DNA of 64,000 bases from Cyanobacteria bacterium SZAS-4 (GTDB taxonomy: Bacteria; Cyanobacteriota; Vampirovibrionia; Obscuribacterales; Obscuribacteraceae), in NCBI GenBank assembly GCA_018266255.1, contig JAFEAT010000010.1, positions 1 through 64,000 of the forward strand, written 5' to 3'. Positions 34,531 to 43,213 of this stretch are shown here, in pieces. The position numbers and the translations under genes were made by a program. The notes beneath the pieces are model-generated. The model worked only from the letters and a program-made list of their open reading frames with translations. It had not been told where the DNA came from and made no database searches. The stretch's first letter is position 1, and every line of letters begins with the position of its first letter.

Positions 34531-35625
34531 TCAAACTTGTGGTTGAAAAACTGAGTCCTCGACTCGGTCCTTGATTGTGATCTGGCTGATTGCGAGTTCG
34601 TGTAACCAGGTTTGTTTCGGCATTAGAAAGTGATTCGAGAGAGCGCGCACGTATGGCAGATATCCAGTTCGGCGCACTTTGAATAATTTCCATGCAAAAT
34701 CTGGATCGGCCACCGTGTATCCAGCGTCGGTCAGCAAGGCAACCCCTTCTTTGAACTGCTCGATCGTCAACGTTTCTTCGTTAACAACCTTCAAGTTGAA
34801 GTAGGTGCAAATTGATTTAAGCGTGCTGCATGCGAGCCAGTAAAACAGTTCTGCTTCGCCGTGCGATACGTCCTTGATTGTCGTAACGATTAACGACGAT
34901 GCGTCTAACATCGCCCCTGTGACGCTGAGCCAGGAGTCTGTGCTGTTGGAAGACCGGAAGAATAGTAACAACGGATAGGCTCTATGACTTTCGAGAATTC
35001 CCGCAATCCACACTTCCCACTGCAAAAAATTCGCACACAAAACGGGTAATATATTCAGCTCTTTATAGCGGAGCATGATCACCAATCCCGATGCGGGGGC
35101 GCCTGCTCTGCTAATCACGGTGTTGACCAATTGTTCTCGTTGCTGCACTAAAGTCTGCAGTGAAAACAGATAAGACACTGAAAGTGCCATGAAAATCAGT
35201 CCACTTGCAGCGGCTGAAAGTACCACGAGGCGCGCTCGAAAGCCCAGTGCAACAACGTCTCCGAAGCCAAGCGTGAGCACTGACGTTCCTGCGAAATAGT
35301 ACGCTTCCATAAATGAAGTGATGATCGGCGTGATGTTGAAGCGCAAGCTGTAGATGATCAGTGCATAGCCGAGAGTGAGCAAAAACAGCCAGAGGAGCAT
35401 CAAAACGACGAAAATAACTGGGGCGAATAAGTCCAACAGTTCCTTGCGATAAGGCTCCATGGGCTTCCAGCGCATTAGCTTTCTAAATGGCGGCCACAGT
35501 ATGTCGCCCACGAGAATCGGAGCGATGCGCAGAGCCCGCGGACTGATGCGCGGCACAACGATGGTTTGGAAGACATCGAAGAGCACTAAAACTACAAGAG
35601 AGATACCTAGAATGGACTCAAACAT
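34531..35625 (-). CDS. Two-TM potassium channel-like protein with large cytoplasmic domain
   Basis: The 364-residue protein has membrane segments at about 1-22, 66-90 and 128-150, with a pore loop reading SVLTLGFGDVVALG; TLGFGD corresponds to the K+ filter TVGYGD. The remaining ~200 residues are cytoplasmic and of unknown fold. It converges with the cassette end at 2 bases spacing, so it may be a neighbour rather than a member. The filter variant (Leu and Phe for Val and Tyr) leaves ion selectivity uncertain. Confidence 0.82.
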   Translation of the reverse strand: MFESILGISLVVLVLFDVFQTIVVPRISPRALRIAPILVGDILWPPFRKLMRWKPMEPYRKELLDLFAPVIFVVLMLLWLFLLTLGYALIIYSLRFNITPIITSFMEAYYFAGTSVLTLGFGDVVALGFRARLVVLSAAASGLIFMALSVSYLFSLQTLVQQREQLVNTVISRAGAPASGLVIMLRYKELNILPVLCANFLQWEVWIAGILESHRAYPLLLFFRSSNSTDSWLSVTGAMLDASSLIVTTIKDVSHGEAELFYWLACSTLKSICTYFNLKVVNEETLTIEQFKEGVALLTDAGYTVADPDFAWKLFKVRRTGYLPYVRALSNHFLMPKQTWLHELAISQITIKDRVEDSVFQPQV

Positions 35626-35783
35626 GTCAAATGGATAGATTACGCGCTAAGCTCAGGTTGTGTAATATACGATAAAACTCAAAACTGCGCATTGATTTGA
35701 AGCTTTTGCTTCATCAAAGACGCCTAAAATTCAGTCCGCTGAAGTATTTTGATCACACGTATGTACGGAGATTCGAGACCACA

Positions 35784-36254
35784 ATGAATATTTGCAAAGT
35801 CGCCGCAGCTTTATTCGTGTTAGGCGCGGCAGCATCACCAACTTTTGCGGAGCCAATGATGGCGCCAACTTTGAAGGAAGCTTCGAAGAGTCCGATTATT
35901 TTCGTAGCGCAGTACGACGGTTATAAGCCATTTCTGGAGCCTGTGCGCTACATGGACGGAGTTATGGCTCACTTTACTCTGGTGCGTGTTTTGAAAGGAC
36001 CGCAATTGCGAGACCCGCATATTAACGTTGCCTACGCGTTTCATGACGGCTCCGCGTGTGAACCGGAGAAAGACTGGAAATTTTCCGAAGCGAAAATGCC
36101 AGCGAAAGGAACTTCCTGGATCTTGTTTCTAGAAGAACCAAAATTCAAATCTAGCAATACGAATAATGCTTACAGCACTTATCGCGGTGACTTTGGACGA
36201 ATGCCTGCCACCACTTCCAATCTCGAAAGTGTTGAGAAGCTTATCGCAAAATGA
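35784..36254 (+). CDS. Secreted protein of unknown function (156 aa)
   Basis: The ATG at 35784 gives a clear signal peptide (MNICKVAAALFVLGAAASP, then TFAEP with an A-x-A-like cleavage near TFA). The mature part is about 130 residues with no known domain; HFTLVRVLKGPQL and WILFLEEPKF suggest a compact strand-rich fold seen in small secreted proteins with an OB-like shape. A longer upstream reading from TTG at 35697 is disfavoured because it would bury the signal peptide. Confidence 0.72.
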   Translation: MNICKVAAALFVLGAAASPTFAEPMMAPTLKEASKSPIIFVAQYDGYKPFLEPVRYMDGVMAHFTLVRVLKGPQLRDPHINVAYAFHDGSACEPEKDWKFSEAKMPAKGTSWILFLEEPKFKSSNTNNAYSTYRGDFGRMPATTSNLESVEKLIAK

Positions 36255-36259
36255 GCTGT

Positions 36260-37279
36260 TTACCAGCGTCCGCGATGGTAGTTGTTGTAGTTGTTGTGTC
36301 TGCCGATATTCGACAAGATTAGACCGCCAACAATACCGATTCCAATCGCTGCGGCGGCTTGTCCGCCATTCAGATGACTGTAGCTGTTGTAATTGTTGTA
36401 GTTGTTGCCGTAATAGCGTTGCGGTGGGCAGTCATCATAATTGTTGTTATAGCGGCCATTGTAGTAGCTATTGCCGTAGGTGCTGTAGTTCTGGGTTGGC
36501 GCGTATGACGGTCTTCCGTCATAGTAGCTGCTGCCGTTTTGGTAGTAGCTGCCGTTGTTTGGATAAGTGGAGTAGCGATCGTAGTTGTTATTGTTCCAAC
36601 CGTTGTTGTAACGGTCGTAGTTGTTGTAGCCGGGCTGACAATTTTCAATACGTGCAAGTTGACGTCCATATTGATCGACTACTGCGAGATTGCCGCTGCC
36701 GTCGCGAGTGTTTGCAATGTGCTCCATGGCAGAGCGGTAGCCCATGCGGCAAGCCATTTGGTCAGCCAATCGATTTGCTTCGTTGATCGCACGACTTGGA
36801 TCGTTGCTGTAACGCAAGATATCCTGCGTTGCTCTGACAGCATCGCGCGCATCGCCGCGAGCTAGATCCTGAGCCAGTCTTCCGACTTGGTTCTGATTTT
36901 GATTGTAGAAGTTATCTTGATAGCGACCTTGATTGTTCCATCCGTTGTTCCAGCTGTTGTCCTGGTAGCGACCCTGGTTGTTCCAGCTATTGTCTTGATA
37001 GCGTCCTTGAGTATTCCAATTATTGTTGTACTGCTGTTGCTGAAGATTACCGAGGTTAGCGACGGATCTACCCGAATAGTCCACCAGTGCCATATTGCCA
37101 TCTGAACGCTGCCCCAGGTGCAATCGAGCATTCGGTCCAGCCATGTTGTTGGCTTGACGCAACTCTTGCAGTGCATATTGCGGGTTGTTTTGCAGTTCTT
37201 GTCGAATGACATTGAGTGCGTCTTGCGCGTTGCCCGACCTGAGGTCATGGGTTAACCGGCTAACTTCACGCTCGCTCAT
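36260..37279 (-). CDS. Asn/Tyr/Gly-rich prion-like protein with glycine-zipper-like tail
   Basis: A 339-residue protein. Two helical blocks of similar type (about 1-45 starting MSEREVSRLTHDLRSGNAQD, and about 130-180 with RLAQDLARGDARDAV) are each followed by a strand motif (GNMALVDYSGRSVA, GNLAVVDQYGRQLA) and then an Asn/Gln/Tyr-rich region. The first low-complexity region repeats NQGRYQDNSWNN about three times; the second is dominated by NNYD and YY. Near the C-terminus lies a small hydrophobic AAAAIGIGIVGGLIL segment. The ATG at 37279 has AAGGAGCC in front. Surface assembly or aggregation is inferred. Confidence 0.78.
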   Translation of the reverse strand: MSEREVSRLTHDLRSGNAQDALNVIRQELQNNPQYALQELRQANNMAGPNARLHLGQRSDGNMALVDYSGRSVANLGNLQQQQYNNNWNTQGRYQDNSWNNQGRYQDNSWNNGWNNQGRYQDNFYNQNQNQVGRLAQDLARGDARDAVRATQDILRYSNDPSRAINEANRLADQMACRMGYRSAMEHIANTRDGSGNLAVVDQYGRQLARIENCQPGYNNYDRYNNGWNNNNYDRYSTYPNNGSYYQNGSSYYDGRPSYAPTQNYSTYGNSYYNGRYNNNYDDCPPQRYYGNNYNNYNSYSHLNGGQAAAAIGIGIVGGLILSNIGRHNNYNNYHRGRW

Positions 37280-37522
37280 TGTTGGCTCCTTGGGAGAACT
37301 GCACAACCACGTGTTTGCTAGCAAACTGATGGTGTCAGTCTTGGGGAAAGATATTTCGCTGAAGCAGGGAGTCAAAAACTTTTTGGGTTCTCGACTTTTA
37401 CAGAATACTCACTAGCGCAAGCGATGAAAATCGCAAAAACACGAACTCAGACCCCAAATAGTGGGAAATCTACGAAGGAAGTCGGGGTTTTTTGGCTAAA
37501 TCGAGTCTAATGAGCCAAGAAA

Positions 37523-38929
37523 CTAGGCTTTTTCCCAGGTTGCTCCGCCGGGGGCGTCCATGACGTTGATGCCCAACTGCGCTAGTTCTTTGCGAATCAG
37601 GTCTGAAGTCGCGTAGTCTTTGTTTTCACGAGCGTTCTTACGAAGCTCGAGAACAAGGTCCATAACGCCTTTCGCCGTTTCAGGCTCGATCTTTTTGCGC
37701 GTATCAGCCAGAGTGAAGCCCAGCACCTTAGCCAGTCTGACCAGCGCCGCTGCGTAAGCCTTTTGCTCAGACGCGTCTTTGGTCTGGAAAACTTTGTCTC
37801 CCAGGCTAAATAATGCCGAGATCGCCACCGCCGTGTTGAAGTCGTTATCCATCGCATCCGAAAACTGCTTTTCAGTTTCTGCAATCGCATCGCGAACTTT
37901 TGCTGGAACGTCGCCATTCTGCTCGAGTTCTGCATCCAACGCGGCAGCTCTAACTAGTCGCAGCACTGCCGTTTTGGCGGCTGCAAGACTGTCGGCTGTG
38001 AAATCGATAGGATTGCGATAGTGCGTTTGCAAAATCAATAGACGCAAAGTATCGGCTGAATAATTCTCCAGCAAAGACTTGATCGTTTTGAAATTGCCCA
38101 GAGACTTCGACATTTTTTCAGCGCTGACCTGCACGAAACTGTTGTGCATCCAGTATTTCGCCATGTTCTTCTTGAACAAAGACTCTGATTGCGCGATTTC
38201 ATTTTCGTGGTGAGGAAAGACAAGATCCTCGCCCCCGCCATGAATGTCGATTGATTCGCCGAGCACTGTGCGGATCATCGTGGAGCACTCCAGATGCCAA
38301 CCCGGGCGACCATATCCCCACGGGCTCGGCCAGCCAAGTTCGCCTTCGTCGGCACTCTTCCACAGAGCGAAGTCGACCGGATTTTTCTTGATGCTGGCCA
38401 AATCTTCTTGCGTGCGCACTTGCTCGCGAGCACCACTTTGAAGTTGCTCCAAGTTTTGCTTGCTCAACTTTCCGTAGTCGTTGAATGAGGCTACATCGAA
38501 GTAAACATCACCATTTGCTTCGTACGCATGCCCCGCGTCGATCAGCTCGCGCACGAATTGAATCATTGGTGCGATGAATTCCGTCGCCTTTGGTTCGAAA
38601 TCTGGTGCCATGACGTTGAGCGCGTACATATCACGCCAATACTCGAAAGTGTACTGACGCGCCAGCTGGTCGGGGCTGATGCCCAGCTCTTTTGCGCGGT
38701 TGATTATCTTGTCGTCGACATCTGTGATGTTTCGCACAAACGTGACGTTGTAACCAACGGAGCGCAAATAGCGCTGAATCACATCCCAAACAATTGCCAT
38801 GCGAGCATGTCCCAAATGGCTCGAATCATAGACTGTCGGTCCGCAAGCGTACATGCGAACGTTCTTTCCATCGATAGGGACAAACTCTTCTTTTTTATTT
38901 GAAAGTGTATTGAATACTTGAAGCGACAT
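37523..38929 (-). CDS. cysS: Cysteinyl-tRNA synthetase
   Basis: Charges tRNA-Cys with cysteine. Class I signature HLGHAR (HIGH-like) near residue 38 and KMSKSLGNF (KMSKS) near residue 270 are present, as are the zinc-site Cys29 (YACGPTVYD) and the CSTM segment around 210. The 468-residue length is normal. It is followed, reading leftward, by a 240-base spacer, and gltX lies just upstream on the same strand. Confidence 0.97.
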   Translation of the reverse strand: MSLQVFNTLSNKKEEFVPIDGKNVRMYACGPTVYDSSHLGHARMAIVWDVIQRYLRSVGYNVTFVRNITDVDDKIINRAKELGISPDQLARQYTFEYWRDMYALNVMAPDFEPKATEFIAPMIQFVRELIDAGHAYEANGDVYFDVASFNDYGKLSKQNLEQLQSGAREQVRTQEDLASIKKNPVDFALWKSADEGELGWPSPWGYGRPGWHLECSTMIRTVLGESIDIHGGGEDLVFPHHENEIAQSESLFKKNMAKYWMHNSFVQVSAEKMSKSLGNFKTIKSLLENYSADTLRLLILQTHYRNPIDFTADSLAAAKTAVLRLVRAAALDAELEQNGDVPAKVRDAIAETEKQFSDAMDNDFNTAVAISALFSLGDKVFQTKDASEQKAYAAALVRLAKVLGFTLADTRKKIEPETAKGVMDLVLELRKNARENKDYATSDLIRKELAQLGINVMDAPGGATWEKA

Positions 38930-38986
38930 AAATTTGATCCTTGGATTATTTACGCACGATCGCGCAGGCGGAGTGACACTGTTGCA

Positions 38987-40471
38987 TCAAACCTGACTAC
39001 ACAGATTCAAAGCCGATTCCAATCGGGCTTTGACTCGCTTTTCACCAAGTATCGCAATCATTGCGCCCATATCAGGTCCATGCGTTGAGCCAGAAAGCGC
39101 GACGCGCAGCGGCCAATACAAATCCTTGCCCTTGATAGACAACTCTTTGCCCACTTTGTCGACAAATTTTTTGCAAGCCGGTCCATCTCCCCACGGCATC
39201 TCTTTCAAATCCGCCAGTGATTTTGAGAGAATCTTCTTTGCGCCGTCTGTGCACAGATGCTCTTTCTTCAATTCTTCTGGAATAGCGCAAACATCGCCGA
39301 AATAAAATCTCGCAGCTTCTGTTACTTCATTCAAAAGCGACAAACCTGACCGCACTGAGTCGACCATTTTTTCAAGTTCGTCGAGCGAATATTCGTTTGT
39401 GTTGAATTCTTTTTGCAGGAATGGCAAGGCTCGCGCTGTCACCACATTCAACGGCAAACTGCGAATGTAATGTCCGTTGAACCAATTCAATCGTTGAATG
39501 TCGAAAACTGCAGCGCTCTTGCTCACTCTTTCGAGATCGAATAATTCGCTCGCTTCTACTAGAGTGAATATCTCTTTCGCTTCGCCGTTCTCAATTTGCG
39601 GCGTCCAGCTCATTTGCGCCAAATAATTGACCATCGCTTCAGGCATGTATCCTAAGAGTCGATAGTTATCGATATGCACAGATTCACCGTGCAAGCGCTT
39701 CGAGAGCTTGCGATGCTCAGTGTCTTGAATTAAAGCTGCATGCCCGAAGACAGGGTGTTCGTGTCCCAGTGCTTCGTACAAAAGAATTTGCTTGGCCGTG
39801 TTGTGAATGTGGTCTTCGCCACGAATGACGTGAGTCATCTTCATGTCGATGTCGTCGACAACGACGGCGAAATTGTAGATGGCGACGCCATTAGATTTGA
39901 CGATCACCATGTCACCGCCAAGATCAGCGGTGTCGACGGAGATTTCGCCTTTAATAGCATCGTGCCATGATACTACCCGCGGTTCTTCAACCTTAAAGCG
40001 AATCATCGGAACGCGCCCTTCTTCTTCGTAACGCTTCGCGTCCGCGTCTGTCAGATGACGTCCACTGTTGTCATAACGGTGCGCTTGATTGCTGTTCTTT
40101 TGATTTTCGCGCAGAGCCTCCAATTCTTCGGGAGTTTCGTAGGCGAGATAAGCCAGACCTTTGGCAATCAAAGAGTTGGCGATATTCTCGTAGTGGTCGA
40201 TTTTTTGTGTTTGACGATAAGGCGGAAACGGTCCACCGATATCTGGCCCTTCATCCCAATCGATGCCAAGCCACTTCAACCCGGCGATGATGTCTTCGGT
40301 GTGTTCTTCTTTGGAACGCACTTCATCGGTATCTTCGAGCCGCAAGACAAAAGCGCCTTTGTGTCGGCGCGCAAAAAGGTAATTGTAAAGTGCAGTCCGA
40401 GCCGTGCCCAAGTGGAGCGTGCCGGTTGGACTAGGCGCAATTCTTACTCGAACGGGAGTGGACACGGTCAT
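38987..40471 (-). CDS. gltX: Glutamyl-tRNA synthetase
   Basis: Class I synthetase with RIAPSPTGTLHLGTARTAL at residues 10-28 (HIGH-like site) and KLSKRLHG (KMSKS-like) near residue 256. The 494-residue length fits bacterial GltX. The 57 bases between it and cysS suggest one transcript for both synthetases. Whether it is discriminating or also charges tRNA-Gln cannot be read from the sequence. Confidence 0.97.
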   Translation of the reverse strand: MTVSTPVRVRIAPSPTGTLHLGTARTALYNYLFARRHKGAFVLRLEDTDEVRSKEEHTEDIIAGLKWLGIDWDEGPDIGGPFPPYRQTQKIDHYENIANSLIAKGLAYLAYETPEELEALRENQKNSNQAHRYDNSGRHLTDADAKRYEEEGRVPMIRFKVEEPRVVSWHDAIKGEISVDTADLGGDMVIVKSNGVAIYNFAVVVDDIDMKMTHVIRGEDHIHNTAKQILLYEALGHEHPVFGHAALIQDTEHRKLSKRLHGESVHIDNYRLLGYMPEAMVNYLAQMSWTPQIENGEAKEIFTLVEASELFDLERVSKSAAVFDIQRLNWFNGHYIRSLPLNVVTARALPFLQKEFNTNEYSLDELEKMVDSVRSGLSLLNEVTEAARFYFGDVCAIPEELKKEHLCTDGAKKILSKSLADLKEMPWGDGPACKKFVDKVGKELSIKGKDLYWPLRVALSGSTHGPDMGAMIAILGEKRVKARLESALNLCSQV

Positions 40472-40648
40472 TACCTTGCAATGTCGGAATTACACAACCA
40501 AGAAAGCGGGCATTACCCGTTAAATCACTTGGCTGAACACTAAAGTGATTGAATTCTAACAGACCAACTCGGCTGCGCAGCCAGAACCAGTCCGTACTCT
40601 TACGGATCGTCACAGTTTCGAAGACGTCAAAGAATTGAACGCGCTCTA

Positions 40649-41569
40649 TTAAAGCTGTGTCCCGTCTCCGCGCAGCACCAGGCAGTCAACAACTGCAACT
40701 CCGGAGCCGAGCATATTGAGGCGCTTTGCGGCACCCTTCGACAAATCGATTACTCTATCGCCAACGAATGGTCCGCGGTCGTTCACTTGCACAACGCACG
40801 AATCGCCTGTTTTGCGGTTCATCACGAGCAGCTTTGTGCCGAATGGCAAACTTCTGTGTGCGGCGGTCAAACCATCTTGGTCGAAAGTGCTACCGTCAGA
40901 CGTTCTTCGTCCATGGAACTTGCCACCATACCAGGAAGCGTGTCCGCTAAATTTGCTGCCAATAGCCTTGGCGAATGCGGCCAGGTCCATTTTTCCAGAA
41001 GAAGGCGGAGTGACAGCCGCCGTGGTCGGTGCAGGTGCTGCCGCAGGTATTTCACCAGTCTTCAGGAACGAAGCTGGAATTGAAGGAACACCCATTGCCA
41101 CTCGAATTCCGTTCACCATCTTCAAACTCTGTTCGAGTGCTGAACCAGCATTTTGCTTGTTCGCATCGACAGTGTCTGCCGTGTCGAACTTCAAAACAGT
41201 GGCGCCGTCTAATTTCAAGACTGCTACATCCCCTTCTTTGGCTGGCAACAGTTTGTTGGCGTCAAACTTGTCTTCGTTCATCAAATCTTTGAGCTTGTCG
41301 GCTAGATCTTCTGCCTTTTCTTCGGCGACGTGATTGTCCACATTCGCTTTATAGGTAAGGAGGTCTTTGCCGTTGAGAGAAACCGACGCGTATTCAGCGT
41401 TGTTTTCCTCCCAGACGTTCGAAACTACTTCTGGTTGTATGTCGCTCTGCTGAAATGCATTTGCGGGCTGAATGAAGCCGATGCCCAAGCTCAACGCAAC
41501 AGCCGCTACCGACAGACGAACCTTGTTTCCAGTTTTCACAGATTTCACCCGATTTCTCTGGATCGACAA
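40649..41569 (-). CDS. rlpA: RlpA-like double-psi beta-barrel protein
   Basis: An exported cell-wall protein; RlpA family members cut denuded glycan strands at the septum. An N-terminal signal peptide is visible (VRLSVAAVALSLGIGFIQPANAFQ region, cleavage after ANA). Residues about 205-300 form the RlpA barrel: HASWYGGKFHGRRTSDG, AAHRSLPFGTKLLV and VQVNDRGPFVGDRVIDLS, including the conserved Asp and His. The central linker is Pro/Ala/Thr-rich; no SPOR domain is present. The start is probably TTG at 41569; a GTG at 41548 is possible. Confidence 0.88.
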   Translation of the reverse strand: MSIQRNRVKSVKTGNKVRLSVAAVALSLGIGFIQPANAFQQSDIQPEVVSNVWEENNAEYASVSLNGKDLLTYKANVDNHVAEEKAEDLADKLKDLMNEDKFDANKLLPAKEGDVAVLKLDGATVLKFDTADTVDANKQNAGSALEQSLKMVNGIRVAMGVPSIPASFLKTGEIPAAAPAPTTAAVTPPSSGKMDLAAFAKAIGSKFSGHASWYGGKFHGRRTSDGSTFDQDGLTAAHRSLPFGTKLLVMNRKTGDSCVVQVNDRGPFVGDRVIDLSKGAAKRLNMLGSGVAVVDCLVLRGDGTQL

Positions 41570-42093
41570 TCAGCATGTGCCCACTGGTGCACTGATACAG
41601 GAGCTGATCTGCTTCCCTTACGTCAAACTTGCATGTCTGACTCCGAAGCAGGCGAAGGTTACCAGACGATCTCGATTTCAGTCAAAGATCCCCTGACAAA
41701 TTGAGTTTTGCTGAGTCTGTGATTATTAGCCGCTTTATGGCAAATCTCTAAACGATCTGGGGTTGACAGCTCTTCGAAACTAGCTTGGCGACTATGTTTT
41801 CTATATATCGGGTAAGCTGGACAGTCTCTCGCAAGATGAACCGGATCTCACCTTGATGGCAAGAGGGAGATGTCATACGGCAAAGGTTACGCTGTGTAAA
41901 AAGATCTCTTAACTGCACCTAACTCTACGCACGACTGCGGCATTGCCTATGCGACAAACGGTGCAATCCGTATATCTACATGGAATGCGGGAACATCTCT
42001 TTGATGCCAAGCGCTATTTGGAAACGGGTAACGTTTCTTTGCATATACTTGAGCTTCTCGGTGCGGCGTGCGACGTGCACTAATGGCCTGTTT
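41570..42093. other. Gene-free stretch upstream of rlpA
   Basis: About 520 bases between the divergently placed rlpA start and the yebC end. It must contain the rlpA promoter. A possible 44-codon frame on the + strand runs from ATG 41949 to TAA 42081-42083, without a clear ribosome-binding site. No tRNA or strong hairpin was found. Confidence 0.4.
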
Positions 42094-42852
42094 TCAGTTC
42101 ATCACTTCCGTCAGCCACTTCTCGTTCATGTCGAAGTTGGCGTAAACGTTTTGCACGTCATCATGATTTTCGAGCGTGTCGAGTAGCCTGAGGAGCTGTT
42201 TTGCAACATCTTTGCTGGTCACTTCTACCGTTGAATTCGGTGCCATCGAAACTTCAGACGAGTCGATTTTGTAACCTGCTTTTTCCAGAGCGGTGCGCAC
42301 CGGCTCTAATTTGAACGGCTCACAAACGACGACAATGTAGTCGTCGCCGTCGGTTTCGAGATCTTCCGCGCCTGCGTCAACAGCGGCTGCAAGGAGTTTG
42401 TCTTCATCGAGAGCCGAGGCTTTTGCTACTTGCACTTCGCCGCGCTCGACGAAATTCCAACTGACACTGCCTGTCGAACCAAGGTTGCCGCCGAATTTTG
42501 TGAAGTAGCTGCGAATATCACCTGCGGTGCGGTTGCGATTATCTGTTGTGCAGCGCACCATCACAGCCACTCCGCCCGGACCGTAGCCTTCGTAAGTCAG
42601 TTCTTCGAAACTGTCTGCGGTGCCTGCGCCAGTTCCTTTCTCTACCGCACGTTGAATGTTGTCATTTGGAACGCCAGCTGCTTTCGCACGCTCGATCGCT
42701 TGTCTCAATCGGAAGTTCGCTGCCGGATCGCCGCCGCCGAATTTCGCAGATACGATAATTTCACGCCCCATGCGCGCATATACCGCGCCCTTTTTGACGT
42801 CGGTGACGGCTTTTGCGCGTTTGATTGTTGCCCACTTGGAATGACCGGACAC
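42094..42852 (-). CDS. yebC: YebC/PmpR-family protein
   Basis: Conserved 252-residue protein beginning MSGHSKWATIKRAK, the hallmark of the family, with GAGTADSFEELTYEGYGPGG in the middle. Members were described as DNA-binding regulators and more recently as factors that help translation through difficult (proline-rich) stretches. It is transcribed alone; ruvC, its usual neighbour in many genomes, is not in the window. Confidence 0.95.
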   Translation of the reverse strand: MSGHSKWATIKRAKAVTDVKKGAVYARMGREIIVSAKFGGGDPAANFRLRQAIERAKAAGVPNDNIQRAVEKGTGAGTADSFEELTYEGYGPGGVAVMVRCTTDNRNRTAGDIRSYFTKFGGNLGSTGSVSWNFVERGEVQVAKASALDEDKLLAAAVDAGAEDLETDGDDYIVVVCEPFKLEPVRTALEKAGYKIDSSEVSMAPNSTVEVTSKDVAKQLLRLLDTLENHDDVQNVYANFDMNEKWLTEVMN

Positions 42853-43213
42853 GATTCAACCTCATATGAATGAATGCATCCAACAATTATATGACTAAGA
42901 ATCGCTCGCTCAAAGTGTGTGGACGCCGCCCAGCGTACGCTCGCGCCCTTTGAAAGCAAACTGAAGGAATTATCTGACGGATCGACGACGCACAAATACA
43001 TCTATATAAGTAGGCAAATTAAAGTGGCATCCGACCATCTCGATCAAAAACATCTTCCTTATAAGGAATGTTCGATCTGCATGTCGTAAGCTTTGTGATT
43101 CGCACTGGTCAAGGTCTAGCGGATATTCAAAGAGCACGATATCCTGACCTACTGGTAAAACTATATGATGTGCTGTGTTGTGGTCAGATGTCAGTTGAGT
43201 CGTGGGAGATTTT
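42853..43213. promoter_or_regulatory. Divergent region with a perfect 14-bp palindrome
   Basis: Gene-free region between yebC and the rightward TPR gene. At 43055-43068 lies the palindrome TTCCTTATAAGGAA, a plausible dimeric regulator site, about 145 bases before the TPR start. A second notable feature is GGGAG just ahead of the ATG at 43214. No further gene is seen. Confidence 0.45.

Noticed and set aside
37451..37493. Rho-independent terminator on the + strand (ACCCC...GGGGT then TTTTTT)
   Set aside because: The stem is only five pairs with a ~28-base loop, and no rightward gene ends nearby.
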